64,000 nucleotides of DNA from Duffyella gerundensis. Lineage in GTDB: Bacteria > Pseudomonadota > Gammaproteobacteria > Enterobacterales > Enterobacteriaceae. This document shows positions 33,338 through 43,596 of this stretch, piece after piece. The stretch lies in assembly GCF_001517405.1 (NCBI RefSeq), contig NZ_LN907827.1, forward strand, positions 2,948,915 through 3,012,914, written 5' to 3'. The notes under the pieces were generated by a model. The model was not told the DNA's origin. It did not search any database and worked only from the letters and a program-made list of their open reading frames with translations. The position numbers and the translations under genes were made by a program. Numbering within the stretch: position 1 is the stretch's first letter; each line of letters begins with the position of its first letter.

Positions 33338-34269
33338 CGGCCACCTCTGAGTTAACTAAATATGAACGCAATAGACCAACGGCAAAAAAGAGCAGCGTGG
33401 CACCTTCTTACTGAACGCCAAACTGAGCATCGGTCGTCGCTGATAACTTGAACATCACCCGGCAATATTATCGCGTAGTAGCTCGCCTCGCTTACAACGT
33501 CTCTGAGGTCTGTCACGCCATTTGCCAAGCTGAATTGCCCGGTCTGGCGTATTGTCTGGCCGCCATACTGCATCGAAATGAGGCCCTGAGGCTGACATTA
33601 CATCAGTAAGTTTACCGCGCGAATACAGCCTTAACATCTGGTGCTGCGTGTGTCCTGCCAACGTGATGGAAAGTCATTAAACTTTACGGCATCTACTGGT
33701 ATCAACCACAGACTACGCTTACCTGTTACGCATCATTCAACGGCGATGATGCCGCAATAGCAGTGCCGCATTTTGTCCCTCATCAACGGCTTTTATTATC
33801 GTGGACGGCGACACTAGTCCGGAGTTTGCCTGTTACCTTTCATCATGCTCTCGCTGTAGCTACTCAGTATGGCTTCACTGGCATCAACGATTTTGCTGAT
33901 GGCATGTCATATCTAATCAGACTATTGAACAGCCAGAAAGTGACGCTTCAATAGCGGCATATTATATGGCGGCGATGAATATCGGCTACGCACTATTGAT
34001 GAGTGACATTGAGAAGTATTGGTGGCTTAGATAATTTTATTGCGTCGTTATTAGCGGACGTGGCATGCAAATGAGACTGTATCAATGATGTAGCTTCAGC
34101 TAAAAATTAGCAGCTTGGTGATTTAATTCATTGATAATCGGTTAAAATCGCAGTGACATTGCGTGTCGGCAACATATCCAACGCCATGCAATCCTGGTAG
34201 GCAACTCAGCGCCGACAGGCAGCGCCAGGTTGTCGCATTGTTTTTTACAACAATACGGACAGGCAACAC
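33338..34269. other. Gene-poor stretch, possibly decayed coding DNA
   Basis: Across 930 bases between tam and yjdM no open frame has both a good ribosome site and recognisable protein. On the plus strand a frame is open from 33667 to the stop at 33954 (95 codons) without an ATG; its end reads HALAVATQYGFTGINDFADG, which faintly recalls the C terminus of PIN-domain toxins. A second frame is open from 33427 to about 33609. Both could be remnants of lost genes, but similarity is too weak to name them. The last 250 bases are A+T rich with no visible promoter or tRNA. Confidence 0.4.
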
Positions 34270-34605
34270 TCAGCCTTTTTTCACGAATTCAGATTTGAGC
34301 TTCATCGGCCCGAAGCCATCGATTTTGCAATCGATATTGTGGTCGCCTTCAACCAGCCGAATGCTTTTTACGCGCGTACCAATTTTCAGTGTCGACGAGC
34401 TGCCTTTAACTTTTAAATCTTTCACGACGGTCACAGCATCACCATCAGCTAACAAATTGCCATTAGCGTCACGGACGACCAGCGCGTCCTCGTTTGCCGA
34501 CGCGTCGCCTGGCGACCAGATATGCCCACACTCAGGACAGTTAAGGTTATCGCCATCCTGCCAGCTATATTCTGACTGGCATTGTGGGCACGGAGGTAAA
34601 GACAT
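34270..34605 (-). CDS. yjdM: Zinc-ribbon protein YjdM (PhnA family)
   Basis: A 111-aa protein of the PhnA/YjdM family. The N-terminal zinc ribbon has C6, C9, C23 and C26 (CPQC and CPEC), and the C-terminal PhnA domain contains [23 protein letters not shown] and ends EFVKKG. Despite the old phnA name the E. coli protein is not a phosphonoacetate hydrolase, and its function is unclear. E. coli has the gene beside the phn region, not here. It stands alone, between the mltB terminator and the gene-poor stretch. Confidence 0.92.
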   Translation of the reverse strand: MSLPPCPQCQSEYSWQDGDNLNCPECGHIWSPGDASANEDALVVRDANGNLLADGDAVTVVKDLKVKGSSSTLKIGTRVKSIRLVEGDHNIDCKIDGFGPMKLKSEFVKKG

Positions 34606-34624
34606 AAAAGACTCCTGATAAAGA

Positions 34625-34653
34625 CAAAAAAAGAGAGCGCCTCAAAACGGCGC
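34625..34653 (-). terminator. Intrinsic terminator after mltB
   Basis: On the minus strand GCGCC pairs with GGCGC around GTTTTGA, then TCTCTTTTTTT. It is 35 bases past the mltB stop and 20 bases ahead of the yjdM start. Confidence 0.78.
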
Positions 34654-34687
34654 CCATCTTATAACCTTACCTTTACTAAGGACAGCG

Positions 34688-35779
34688 TTAAAACGGATTG
34701 TTACTTCGCGCTTTGCCTACCGCCTCGCCCAGTTGCCAAACCGCCATGGCGTAATGGGTGCTGTGGTTATAGCGAGTAATCACGTAGAAATTAGGCAGGC
34801 CATACCAGTATTGATAGCTGGTGCCTACATCCAGACGTAACAGGCTGACCTGTTGATTACCTTCCAGCGAGCCTTGCGGCACCAGCCCGGCAGCCTGCAG
34901 CATCGCCGGGGTATAACGGGTTTTAAAGCCGTTTTCCAGCGCGGGCGCCTGTCCGCTCGCTGGCACCGCAACGCCACCGCCCGCCACCCAGCCGTGTGCT
35001 TTAAAGTAGTTAGCAACGCTGCCTATCGCATCGACCGGATCCCACAGATTGATATGACCATCGTTGTTGAAATCGACGGCATATTGTTTGAAGGAAGATG
35101 GCATAAACTGGCCGTATCCCATTGCGCCAGCATAAGAGCCGCGCAGATCCAGCGGATCGTCCTGCTCACTGCGTGCCATTAACAGGAAAGTTTCCAGTTC
35201 GCTGCTGAAATATTCTGCGCGGCGAGGATAGCTGAAAGAGAGCGTTGCCAGCGCATCCAGAAGGCGCGTTTTGCCCATCACCCGGCCCCAGCGTGTTTCC
35301 ACGCCAATAATGCCAACGATGATTTCCGGCGGCACGCCATATTGCTGACGTGCACGTTCCAGCGCATCCTGATATTGATTCCAGAACGCCACGCCATTCG
35401 GCACATTATCCGGCGTAATAAACTTGTTGCGGTAGCGAATCCAGGCGCCGTTAGGCCCGGTTGGCGGCGTATAGGATGGTGCCTGTCGATCCATCAGGCG
35501 CAAAACATAATCCAGCTTTTTCGCCTGGCCAATCACCGCCTGTAGTTGAGCGCGATCGAAGCCGTGCTTTTGCACCATCATATCGACAAAGCGATCGGCT
35601 GCAGGATTACCGGCAAAATCCCCAAACAGTGGCTGTACGTTGTGCTCGCGATCAAGCAAAAAACCGCCTTTTGGTGCCGGCGCTTTTCCTTCCTGATCGG
35701 CCTGTTTTTGATTTTTTGAATGGCTGCTACAAGCGGCGAGTAAGACAGTAAGAGAAAGTAAAGCAACCTTGAAACGCAT
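34688..35779 (-). CDS. mltB: Membrane-bound lytic murein transglycosylase B
   Basis: Outer membrane lipoprotein that cleaves the MurNAc-GlcNAc bond of peptidoglycan, forming 1,6-anhydro ends. The 363-aa precursor has a signal peptide with lipobox LAAC, so the lipidated residue is C17. The catalytic glutamate is E161 in GIIGVETRWG (E162 in E. coli), and the goose-lysozyme-like fold motif AMGYGQFMPSSF follows. Single gene, with its own terminator, divergent from mutS. Confidence 0.95.
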   Translation of the reverse strand: MRFKVALLSLTVLLAACSSHSKNQKQADQEGKAPAPKGGFLLDREHNVQPLFGDFAGNPAADRFVDMMVQKHGFDRAQLQAVIGQAKKLDYVLRLMDRQAPSYTPPTGPNGAWIRYRNKFITPDNVPNGVAFWNQYQDALERARQQYGVPPEIIVGIIGVETRWGRVMGKTRLLDALATLSFSYPRRAEYFSSELETFLLMARSEQDDPLDLRGSYAGAMGYGQFMPSSFKQYAVDFNNDGHINLWDPVDAIGSVANYFKAHGWVAGGGVAVPASGQAPALENGFKTRYTPAMLQAAGLVPQGSLEGNQQVSLLRLDVGTSYQYWYGLPNFYVITRYNHSTHYAMAVWQLGEAVGKARSNNPF

Positions 35780-36087
35780 TAAGAACCCATCTGTTTAGCG
35801 GTGAAATTTAGCACCATGTTAATCTTTCAAGGCAGTGACTTATAGTGCTAATCCACCCGCCAGCCTTAAATTTACGTTTCCATTCGAACCGCTTTTGCGA
35901 GGCCTGCCGCAGCGCCGTATCAGAGGTACAAATATCGTTAAGTCCGCGTCATTTCCCTCTGCTATGGTCACATCTTTATCGACGGGTGAAGCCGTTCGGG
36001 CAAAGTGTTAACATCGCCTATTACGCTACGCAGCCGCTGCGTATCCATTTGCCGTACCGGGAAGAATCAACGTTGAGTAAAATCAGT

Positions 36088-38649
36088 ATGACAGCAACAA
36101 ATCAAACGGACTTCAGCACCCACACGCCGATGATGCAGCAGTATCTGCGGCTGAAAGCCGCCCATCCGGACATCCTTTTGTTCTATCGCATGGGTGATTT
36201 TTACGAACTGTTTTATGACGATGCCAAACGTGCTTCGCAACTGCTGGAAATATCGCTGACCAAACGTGGTGCCTCCGCTGGTGAGCCGATACCGATGGCT
36301 GGCGTGCCCTATCATGCGGTCGAGAACTATCTCGCTAAGCTGGTGCACTTAGGCGAATCGGTGGCCATTTGTGAGCAAATTGGCGATCCGGCACTGAGCA
36401 AAGGTCCAGTTGAGCGCAAAGTTGTGCGCATCGTTACGCCCGGCACCATCAGCGATGAAGCGCTGCTACAGGAGCGCCAGGATAATTTGCTGGCGGCCAT
36501 TTTTCAAAGCCAGCGCGGCTTTGGCTATGCCACGCTGGATATCAGCTCCGGGCGCTTTCGTCTGTGTGAGCCTTCCGATCTCGATACCATGGCTGCTGAA
36601 CTGCAGCGGACCAATCCGGCTGAATTGCTCTACCCGGAAGATTTTCCGGCTAAAGAGCTGGTGGAAAACCGCCGTGGGTTACGGCGTCGACCGCTGTGGG
36701 AATTTGAAATTGATACCGCGCGCCAGCAGCTGAATATGCAGTTTGGCACCCGCGATTTAAGTGGTTTTGGCGTTGAGCAGGCCCATCTTGCACTGCGCGC
36801 GGCGGGCTGTCTGCTGCAGTATGTCAAAGATACGCAACGAACGTCTCTGCCGCATATTCGCTCATTAACCATGGAGCGTGAACAGGACGGCATTATTATG
36901 GATGCGGCAACGCGCCGTAATCTTGAAATCACCCAAAACCTTGCTGGCGGCATTGAAAATACCCTGGCGTCGATACTTGATAAAACCGTTACGCCAATGG
37001 GAAGCCGCATGCTGAAGCGCTGGCTGCATATGCCAGTACGTGAAAGCCGGGTAATTACCCACCGTCAGGAAAGCATTGAGCAGTTGCAGGACAAAGCAGG
37101 CGAACTGCAGCCGGTTTTGCGCCAGGTGGGCGACCTGGAACGCATTCTCGCTCGTCTGGCTCTGCGTACGGCTCGGCCACGCGATCTGGCACGTATGCGT
37201 CACGCTTTTCAGCAGCTTCCTGAACTGAATCAGCAGCTTGAAAGTGTAGAATCTGAACACCTCCAGCAGCTAAAACAGCAGATGGGCGAATTTGTTGAAC
37301 TGAGAACGCTGCTTGAGCGCGCCATTATTGAATCCCCACCGGTGCTGATTCGTGACGGCGGTGTGATTGCGCCGGGCTATAATGCCGAACTGGATGAATG
37401 GCGTGCGCTGGCCGATGGCGCAACGGATTACCTTGATCAGCTTGAGATCCGCGAGCGGGAAAAGCTGGGGCTTGATAGCCTGAAAGTGGGCTTCAATGCC
37501 ATTCACGGCTATTACATTCAGGTTAGCCGCGGCCAGAGTCATCTTGTCCCTATGCATTACATGCGCAGACAGACGCTGAAAAATGCCGAGCGCTACATTA
37601 TCCCTGAACTAAAAGAGCATGAGGATAAAGTTCTTACCTCGAAAGGCAAAGCGCTGTCGCTGGAAAAAGCGTTATACGATGAGCTGTTCGATCTGTTGTT
37701 ACCGCACCTCGAAGCATTGCAGCTCAGCGCGGCGGCGTTGGCCGAGCTTGACGTGCTGGCTAACCTTGCCGAACGCGCGTGGACGCTTAACTACTGTCGT
37801 CCGGTATTAAGCGAAAAAGCCGGTATTACCATTACTAACGGTCGTCATCCCGTTGTAGAGCAGGTAACCAAAGACCCCTTTATCGCTAACCCGGTTAAGC
37901 TTTCACCGCAGCGACGTATGCTGGTGATTACCGGCCCTAACATGGGCGGTAAAAGCACCTACATGCGCCAAACGGCGTTAATCACGCTGATGGCTTACAT
38001 CGGCAGCTTTGTCCCGGCTGAAAAAGTTGAAATTGGTCCTGTTGATCGCATTTTTACCCGCGTTGGCGCGGCGGACGATTTAGCGTCTGGTCGCTCGACG
38101 TTTATGGTTGAGATGACCGAGACCGCTAATATTCTGCACAATGCGACAGAAAACAGTTTGGTGCTGATGGATGAGGTCGGCCGTGGAACGTCCACCTATG
38201 ACGGGCTGTCATTAGCCTGGGCCTGTGCTGAAAACCTGGCAAATCGCATCAAGGCCATGACGCTGTTCGCTACTCACTATTTTGAGCTAACTACCCTGCC
38301 TGAAATTATGGAAGGCGTTGCTAATGTTCATCTTGATGCGGTAGAGCACGGTGACACCATCGCCTTCATGCACAGCGTGCAGGAAGGCGCCGCCAGCAAG
38401 AGTTACGGCCTCGCCGTTGCCGCGCTGGCAGGCGTACCAAAAGAGGTGATCAAGCGGGCCAGACAAAAGCTTAAAGAGCTGGAGACGCTCTCTGTGCATG
38501 CTGGTGCTACCGCTGCTGATGGCCCGCAGCTACCGTTGTTGGCAGAAGAGACTTCACCTGCTGTTGAGGCTTTGGAGGCGCTCGATCCCGATACGTTATC
38601 GCCGCGACAGGCGCTGGAGTGGATTTATCGTCTTAAGTCGCTGGTCTGA
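36088..38649 (+). CDS. mutS: DNA mismatch repair protein MutS
   Basis: Mismatch-recognition ATPase of methyl-directed repair, working with MutL and MutH. The protein is 853 aa as in E. coli. The mismatch-contacting F-Y-E triad is at 38-40 ([10 protein letters not shown]), Walker A is GPNMGGKST near 614, followed by [18 protein letters not shown]. The C-terminal tetramerisation region ends [16 protein letters not shown]. The frame is open 81 codons further upstream, but the ATG at 36088 gives the family length; a TTG five codons earlier is a possible alternative and the ribosome site is poor. The region downstream to rpoS is a known site of variation. Confidence 0.97.
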   Translation: MTATNQTDFSTHTPMMQQYLRLKAAHPDILLFYRMGDFYELFYDDAKRASQLLEISLTKRGASAGEPIPMAGVPYHAVENYLAKLVHLGESVAICEQIGDPALSKGPVERKVVRIVTPGTISDEALLQERQDNLLAAIFQSQRGFGYATLDISSGRFRLCEPSDLDTMAAELQRTNPAELLYPEDFPAKELVENRRGLRRRPLWEFEIDTARQQLNMQFGTRDLSGFGVEQAHLALRAAGCLLQYVKDTQRTSLPHIRSLTMEREQDGIIMDAATRRNLEITQNLAGGIENTLASILDKTVTPMGSRMLKRWLHMPVRESRVITHRQESIEQLQDKAGELQPVLRQVGDLERILARLALRTARPRDLARMRHAFQQLPELNQQLESVESEHLQQLKQQMGEFVELRTLLERAIIESPPVLIRDGGVIAPGYNAELDEWRALADGATDYLDQLEIREREKLGLDSLKVGFNAIHGYYIQVSRGQSHLVPMHYMRRQTLKNAERYIIPELKEHEDKVLTSKGKALSLEKALYDELFDLLLPHLEALQLSAAALAELDVLANLAERAWTLNYCRPVLSEKAGITITNGRHPVVEQVTKDPFIANPVKLSPQRRMLVITGPNMGGKSTYMRQTALITLMAYIGSFVPAEKVEIGPVDRIFTRVGAADDLASGRSTFMVEMTETANILHNATENSLVLMDEVGRGTSTYDGLSLAWACAENLANRIKAMTLFATHYFELTTLPEIMEGVANVHLDAVEHGDTIAFMHSVQEGAASKSYGLAVAALAGVPKEVIKRARQKLKELETLSVHAGATAADGPQLPLLAEETSPAVEALEALDPDTLSPRQALEWIYRLKSLV

Positions 38650-38747
38650 TTTGACGTCTGCGCATAGTGACTAAAGCTATGCGCAGACAGCCTTTCAGCA
38701 GCGTAACAGCCCCGGATGCCTTTCCGGTTCTGCATTACACAGGGCGT

Positions 38748-39497
38748 TTAAATGATTGAATAGCCACCATCGACAATCAGGTTCTCACCATTAATGATGC
38801 CCGCTGCGCCACTGCTGAGATACAGCACGGCAGCGGCAATTTCGTCAGTTGAAGCAAATCGTCGGCCAGGGATTTTTCGTTTCATCTCAGCCGCACGTTC
38901 ACCATGCCAGTAACGCTTACCTAATTCTGTCTCCACCACGGTGGGTGAAATAGCATTCGCGGTAATCCCAAACGGCCCCCACTCCGCAGCAATCACTTTG
39001 GTAAATGCCACGACACCAGCCTTACTGGTGCAATATGCCGCATGATTTTCAAGGGCGATAACGCTGGCTTGTGAGGCAATATTAATAATTCGTCCATACT
39101 GGCGTGTTTTCATATCATGGCCGCAGCGCTGAGCAAGGAAAAATGGCGCGGTGAGATTTATCAACAATGTCGCATCCCAACTTGGCTGCGTGACCTCACC
39201 CATCGGCTCCAGAATACCGATGCCAGCGTTGTTAACCAGAATATCAATCTGACCATAATCATCGATGATGGTAGAAATCAAATTATCTATCTTATCCAGC
39301 TCCTGTAGATCAAACCGATACCCGCGCGCACCTGCGCCAATTTCAGCAGCACATTGCTCTACGTTGTCTGCGCGGTCCACCATTGCAACCTGCGCACCGG
39401 CAGCGCTTAGCTGTGTGGCAATTGCGTAACCAATACCTGATGCAGCGCCGGTAATTACGGCGACCTGCCCTTTTAAAGAAAATAGAGAGGCTGACAT
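38748..39497 (-). CDS. Short-chain dehydrogenase/reductase, probable polyol dehydrogenase
   Basis: A 249-aa classical SDR. The cofactor motif TGAASGIG is at 17-24, NNAG at 89-92, and the catalytic residues are N114, S142, Y155 and K159 (YCTSK). D41 after the second strand (VDRAD) favours NAD(H) over NADP(H). The C terminus GENLIVDGGYSII is typical. The second of two nearby ATGs is chosen because AAGGA stands six bases before it. The gene is 39 bases downstream of an alditol-type MFS transporter on the same strand, so oxidation of an imported sugar alcohol is likely. The exact substrate (threitol, arabinitol, ribitol or other) cannot be read from sequence. Confidence 0.88.
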   Translation of the reverse strand: MSASLFSLKGQVAVITGAASGIGYAIATQLSAAGAQVAMVDRADNVEQCAAEIGAGARGYRFDLQELDKIDNLISTIIDDYGQIDILVNNAGIGILEPMGEVTQPSWDATLLINLTAPFFLAQRCGHDMKTRQYGRIINIASQASVIALENHAAYCTSKAGVVAFTKVIAAEWGPFGITANAISPTVVETELGKRYWHGERAAEMKRKIPGRRFASTDEIAAAVLYLSSGAAGIINGENLIVDGGYSII

Positions 39498-39536
39498 GGT
39501 CATTCCTTATACTGTGTTTAAATCGTTAAACCCGGC

Positions 39537-40850
39537 TCATGGTGCTTCAGAGTGGTATTCCGCTGACGCTCGGGCATGTTCTTCTTTGGCTGCAGGCTGT
39601 GGATCGCGAATAAAAAACGTCAACACTCCGCCAAAGAGATATAAAAGTGAGAATGCGATAACGACGCTCTGCATACTGAACGAAAGGCTGAACATAAAGG
39701 TGGCAATAGCAGGCCCAATCAAATTGCCCAATCCACCGCCCAGATTTTGTACGGAAACCGCAGCACCTTTATGTTTCGGTGCGAGCATCGGAAAGATGGC
39801 GCCCATCGGCACAAAAGAGGTGAGCGTCAGTGCCAGCAGCAGCGCGCAGAACGTGGCGACCAGCATGTTGCCCGGGAAGAACAGCGGCAGAAAACAGAAA
39901 GCAGTCGTGGTAATGGCACTACCAAAAAAGCCAAACCAGCGCATCTGATAAATCCAGCCTATGCGGTCACCAATAATTCCCCACAGCACGTTGGTCACCG
40001 GTTGCACAAGAAAGAAAATTCCCCAAATCCATGCCCATTGCTCTGAGGTATAGCCTGCTTCTTTGGTAAATAAAATCGGCATAAAGATGGGAAAGCCAAA
40101 AAGCGTGACGTTGCAGAGAATGCGCATAATCAACGCCAGTGAAATGCTGACATCTTCAAAAATAAGCGTGATGCCTTTACTTATCTCACCGAATTTTTGG
40201 CGCGGCGGCAAAGTCAGTGGCTTTTCCGTATCCTGCGCCGGAGCCTTGACGCAAAAGAAAACGATAATGCCGCCAACCGCAGCAAAGGCTAATGAGAGCC
40301 ACAGCGTATTGATATAACCATACAGCGGTACGGTAATTCCCGACAGGAAAGAGGCGGTAATGCCATATCCGATGGTAAACATTGACCAGATCCAACCCGT
40401 TGCCGAGGCGAGTCGATGTGCTGGCGTTTGCTGCACAACCAGTACATAAAAACCGTAAAAGAAGAGCGGATAGGCAAAGCCACGCAGACTGTAGCTCAGC
40501 AGAATCAGCAGGTAATTATTTCCGGTAATGCCGAACTGGACAAAGGTGGTATGTAAGACGATCCAACTCACCACCCCAATTAACATGATCTTTTTAGGGC
40601 CGTATATTTCGCTGATGCCGCCCGAAAGCCAGCTTGAAATGGCTGCAGTCAGCGCATAAAGCGTGAAAACCAGGGAGATCTCTTTTTCACCGTATCCGGC
40701 GTCAAACAGATAACGCGACAGATAAGCCAGTTCGATGCCATCACCGGTCATAAATATGGCGATAGCCACATAGCCCCAAAACAGGGATATCGGCATGCCG
40801 AAAATAACCCGTGACTGCCCGGATGCCCGATTTTCTTTAATTACATTCAT
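39537..40850 (-). CDS. MFS transporter, alditol:H+ symporter (RbtT/DalT-like)
   Basis: A 437-aa inner membrane protein with about 12 hydrophobic segments. The N terminus FGMPISLFWGYVAIAIFMTG closely resembles the ribitol and D-arabinitol transporters RbtT/DalT of Klebsiella. It is first in a two-gene unit with the SDR dehydrogenase, so import and oxidation of a polyol is the probable role. GGGGA lies seven bases before the ATG. No kinase or regulator gene is linked within the window. The pair occupies the mutS-rpoS interval, which differs among enterobacteria, suggesting lateral gain. Confidence 0.87.
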   Translation of the reverse strand: MNVIKENRASGQSRVIFGMPISLFWGYVAIAIFMTGDGIELAYLSRYLFDAGYGEKEISLVFTLYALTAAISSWLSGGISEIYGPKKIMLIGVVSWIVLHTTFVQFGITGNNYLLILLSYSLRGFAYPLFFYGFYVLVVQQTPAHRLASATGWIWSMFTIGYGITASFLSGITVPLYGYINTLWLSLAFAAVGGIIVFFCVKAPAQDTEKPLTLPPRQKFGEISKGITLIFEDVSISLALIMRILCNVTLFGFPIFMPILFTKEAGYTSEQWAWIWGIFFLVQPVTNVLWGIIGDRIGWIYQMRWFGFFGSAITTTAFCFLPLFFPGNMLVATFCALLLALTLTSFVPMGAIFPMLAPKHKGAAVSVQNLGGGLGNLIGPAIATFMFSLSFSMQSVVIAFSLLYLFGGVLTFFIRDPQPAAKEEHARASAEYHSEAP

Positions 40851-40934
40851 AAGTCGATCCCCATAAGCAGGTTATGCAAAGGATCGCGTTGAGTTGATGT
40901 CTCATCTGCGTTTCCCTTTTCATTGCGATGTGTA

Positions 40935-40954
40935 GCTGGCTGAAATCAGTCAGC
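40935..40954. promoter_or_regulatory. Dyad upstream of the MFS/SDR unit
   Basis: An imperfect palindrome, GCTG-G-CTGAAATCAG-T-CAGC, lies about 85 bases upstream of the transporter start. A separate nine-base inverted repeat (TCATCTGCG at 40902-40910 and CGCAGATGA at 40961-40969) flanks it. They may be operators for an unlinked regulator. No matching regulator is known to me. Confidence 0.35.
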
Positions 40955-41204
40955 GCTAAGCGCAGATGAAAATGTCACAGAGTGGAATTAAAAACGTTGG
41001 CATCATTGCCAGCAGAATTAAATGAACGGCAATAATGTGAAGATCATGTGGTGTTGTGCGGCATTTTTGCAGAGTGTCAATAAAGTCTGAAAAGCGTTGA
41101 TTAGTGCCAGATAGCGCCAGAAGGAGAAAAATGACTGGGCATGTTGAAGTGAAAAGAAGTTCCGAAAGGGGCAAACGTCGGTTAAAAGTCCGTGCAGCAG
41201 CCAT

Positions 41205-41232
41205 AAAAAAAGCGGAGGCATCAGCCACCGCT
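41205..41232 (-). terminator. Intrinsic terminator after rpoS
   Basis: On the minus strand AGCGGTGGC pairs with GCCTCCGCT (one T-T mismatch) and a run of six T follows, about 30 bases after the rpoS stop. An open frame beginning inside this hairpin is rejected as a gene. Confidence 0.8.
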
Positions 41233-41261
41233 CTTTGTGTTATTTAAAGAAATGTAAACGA

Positions 41262-42254
41262 TTACTCGCGGAACAGCGCTTCAATGCTCAGACCCTGTGC
41301 CTGAAGAATCTCACGCAGACGGCGCAGACCTTCAACCTGAATCTGACGAACGCGCTCGCGGGTCAGGCCGATTTCGCGACCAACATCTTCTAACGTGGCA
41401 GCTTCATAGCCCAGCAGACCAAAACGACGTGCCAGAACTTCGCGCTGCTTAGCGTTCAGTTCAAACAGCCACTTAACGATGCTCTGTTTCATGTCATCGT
41501 CCTGCGTGGTGTCTTCCGGACCGTTGTCTTTCTCATCGGCCAGAATATCCAGCAGCGCTTTCTCTGAGTCACCACCCAGCGGCGTGTCTACCGAAGTAAT
41601 ACGTTCGTTGAGACGCAGCATACGGCTGACATCCTCAACCGGTTTATCCAGCTGCTCCGCGATCTCTTCGGCACTTGGCTCATGATCAAGCTTGTGCGAA
41701 AGCTCACGCGCAGTACGCAGATAAACGTTCAGTTCTTTAACAATATGAATCGGCAGGCGGATGGTACGGGTTTGATTCATGATCGCCCGTTCAATCGTCT
41801 GACGAATCCACCAGGTAGCGTAAGTCGAGAAACGGAACCCTCTTTCCGGGTCAAACTTCTCAACGGCGCGGATTAAACCCAGGTTACCTTCTTCAATCAG
41901 GTCAAGCAGTGCCAGACCACGATTGCTGTAACGGCGGGCAATCTTCACTACCAGGCGTAAGTTACTCTCAATCATGCGACGGCGTGATGGCACGTCGCCA
42001 CGAAGTGCGCGTCGGGCAAAGAAAACCTCTTCCTCTGCCGTCAGAAGCGGAGAATAGCCGATCTCTCCGAGATAAAGCTGAGTTGCGTCGAGAACACGTT
42101 GTGTCGCACCCTGTGATAGCAACTCTTCTTCAGCTACATCGTTATCACCAGGTTCGTTTTCGACAAGAGCCTTCTCATCAAAAATCTCAGCTCCGTTCTC
42201 GTCGAATTCCGCATCTTCATGTGACTGGTTAACTTTCAGCGTATTCTGGTTCAT
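41262..42254 (-). CDS. rpoS: RNA polymerase sigma factor RpoS (sigma-38)
   Basis: Master sigma factor of stationary phase and general stress. The protein is 330 aa, the E. coli length. Region 1.2 precedes region 2 ([18 protein letters not shown]), region 3 and region 4 ([20 protein letters not shown]). K172 area ([18 protein letters not shown]), used for RssB-directed ClpXP turnover, is conserved. It follows nlpD by 50 bases; in E. coli the main rpoS promoter lies inside nlpD. The leader retains the sRNA-pairing stretch described separately. Confidence 0.98.
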   Translation of the reverse strand: MNQNTLKVNQSHEDAEFDENGAEIFDEKALVENEPGDNDVAEEELLSQGATQRVLDATQLYLGEIGYSPLLTAEEEVFFARRALRGDVPSRRRMIESNLRLVVKIARRYSNRGLALLDLIEEGNLGLIRAVEKFDPERGFRFSTYATWWIRQTIERAIMNQTRTIRLPIHIVKELNVYLRTARELSHKLDHEPSAEEIAEQLDKPVEDVSRMLRLNERITSVDTPLGGDSEKALLDILADEKDNGPEDTTQDDDMKQSIVKWLFELNAKQREVLARRFGLLGYEAATLEDVGREIGLTRERVRQIQVEGLRRLREILQAQGLSIEALFRE

Positions 42255-42358
42255 AAGCGGCTCCTACCCGTGATCCAAAGGCAAAACATCATGGCTCTGC
42301 CGGATTATCGCTGCGGTAAATATCGCAACGGGTTTACGGATTTCCCCTTGTAACGAAT
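42255..42358 (-). promoter_or_regulatory. rpoS mRNA leader with sRNA-responsive translational control region
   Basis: The minus-strand stretch GTTACAAGGGGAAATCC (within 42338-42358) is the segment of the E. coli rpoS leader that pairs with DsrA, RprA and ArcZ and otherwise folds back on the ribosome site. The downstream arm GGATCACGGGTAGGAGCC, next to the start codon, is also kept. The region overlaps the nlpD 3' end. Function is transferred from E. coli on near-identity. Confidence 0.8.
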
Positions 42359-43420
42359 TTCAAAATGTAATCTTACTGAACTTGTGCCCGTACTGCCCAT
42401 GGTGGCAATCTTCTGACCGGCTTTAACATCCTGTTGCTCCCGGACCAGCATTGAGTCGTTATGAGCATAGGCACTCAGGTAATCGTCGTTATGTTTAATG
42501 ATGATTAAGTTACCGTAGCCTCGTAATGCGTTGCCCGCATACACCACACGTCCGGAGGCGGTGGCGATAACAGGCTGCCCACGAGAGCCAGCGATATCGA
42601 TACCTTTGTTTCCACCTTCAGAGGAGGAGAAGTTATCGATAATCTTGCCATCGGTTGGCCAACGCCAGCTTCCCACTGGAGTTGAACTATTCGTTGTGCT
42701 GCTAACCGTTGGCGGTGCGGTAACCGGAACTGTCGTCGATGCAACATTTGTTCCTGACGATGGCAACATTCTGCCACCAGTTGATTTACCTGAATCCTCA
42801 GAATACGTAATTACGGGTTGCTGTGCAACAGCTGTTGGTTTGTTTTGCGGCTGAACCGGTACGGTATTTTGCGTTGCATCTGCTGCGGTTACCGTATTGC
42901 CTCCGGTAATCGGCTGACCGGTGCCATTGCTGACCTGCAAGGTCTGTCCGACGCTCAGCGCATAGGGGGTTGGCAGGTTGTTACGCTGCGCCAGATCGCG
43001 GTAATCATTGCCGGTAATCCAGGCAATATAGAACAGCGTATCGCCGTGTTTAACGGTATAGGTATTGTTGCCGTAGCTACCTTTCGGAATATTCTGGTAA
43101 CTGCGATTGTACACAATACGACCATTATCCGTGGACATATTGCTGTTCTGTGGCGCGGTAGTCACAGGCGTGCTGCGCGGAGCAGAATTAGTCATCATGC
43201 CGCTGCGTGGTTGCGCAGGCACCGTGCCGTTCATCATGCCGCCGCTGGACTGCACTGGCGCAGAAGCGCCGCCGCCGCTCATGGCATTATCGCCGTTACC
43301 GCCAACCTGGCTGATAGGAGCCTGGGTATTGTCACCAGAAGAACATCCCGTCAACCAACATCCAATCAGTGAAACCGCCGCAATTCGGCGCAAAGTAAAT
43401 AGTGGGCTTCCCGTGCTCAT
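42305..43420 (-). CDS. nlpD: Murein hydrolase activator NlpD
   Basis: Outer membrane lipoprotein that activates amidase AmiC at the septum. The 371-aa precursor has lipobox LTGC with acylated C26, a Ser/Thr/Pro/Gln-rich linker, a LysM domain ([17 protein letters not shown]) and a C-terminal LytM (M23) domain. That domain is degenerate: the first metal-ligand motif is replaced by KGIDIAG, so it activates rather than cleaves. The start at 43420 ([12 protein letters not shown]) follows GGGGGA and matches E. coli. It sits between pcm and rpoS, and should contain the rpoS promoter. Confidence 0.95.
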   Translation of the reverse strand: MSTGSPLFTLRRIAAVSLIGCWLTGCSSGDNTQAPISQVGGNGDNAMSGGGASAPVQSSGGMMNGTVPAQPRSGMMTNSAPRSTPVTTAPQNSNMSTDNGRIVYNRSYQNIPKGSYGNNTYTVKHGDTLFYIAWITGNDYRDLAQRNNLPTPYALSVGQTLQVSNGTGQPITGGNTVTAADATQNTVPVQPQNKPTAVAQQPVITYSEDSGKSTGGRMLPSSGTNVASTTVPVTAPPTVSSTTNSSTPVGSWRWPTDGKIIDNFSSSEGGNKGIDIAGSRGQPVIATASGRVVYAGNALRGYGNLIIIKHNDDYLSAYAHNDSMLVREQQDVKAGQKIATMGSTGTSSVRLHFEIRYKGKSVNPLRYLPQR

Positions 43421-43596
43421 TAATCCCCCGTGTAGCAAAACGATATTGAATGCGGTTTCAGCGCCGCGAGAAAGGTAAGTGCAGCGCGCTCAATCTACAA
43501 CAGGTAGATGAGAAGAAGAGATACTAGCAATATCGCACCACGGGTGCCATGAGTCAGTTGTATAGAAATGCTTTTAGGCGATAAGAATGAAGAGGA

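Noticed and set aside
33763..33954. Possible PIN-domain toxin gene
   Set aside because: Only about 20 residues recall the PIN C terminus; the acidic active-site residues and a start with a ribosome site are missing, so it is described only as possible decayed DNA.
34163..34618. 151-aa plus-strand frame across yjdM
   Set aside because: It is fully antisense to yjdM, which has a clear zinc-ribbon and known family; the frame is a shadow.
35845..36087. 81-codon N-terminal extension of MutS
   Set aside because: The frame happens to be open; family length and sequence start at 36088.
40956..41228. 90-aa hydrophobic open frame on the minus strand between rpoS and the MFS gene
   Set aside because: It starts with GTG inside the rpoS terminator hairpin, has no ribosome site and no recognisable similarity.
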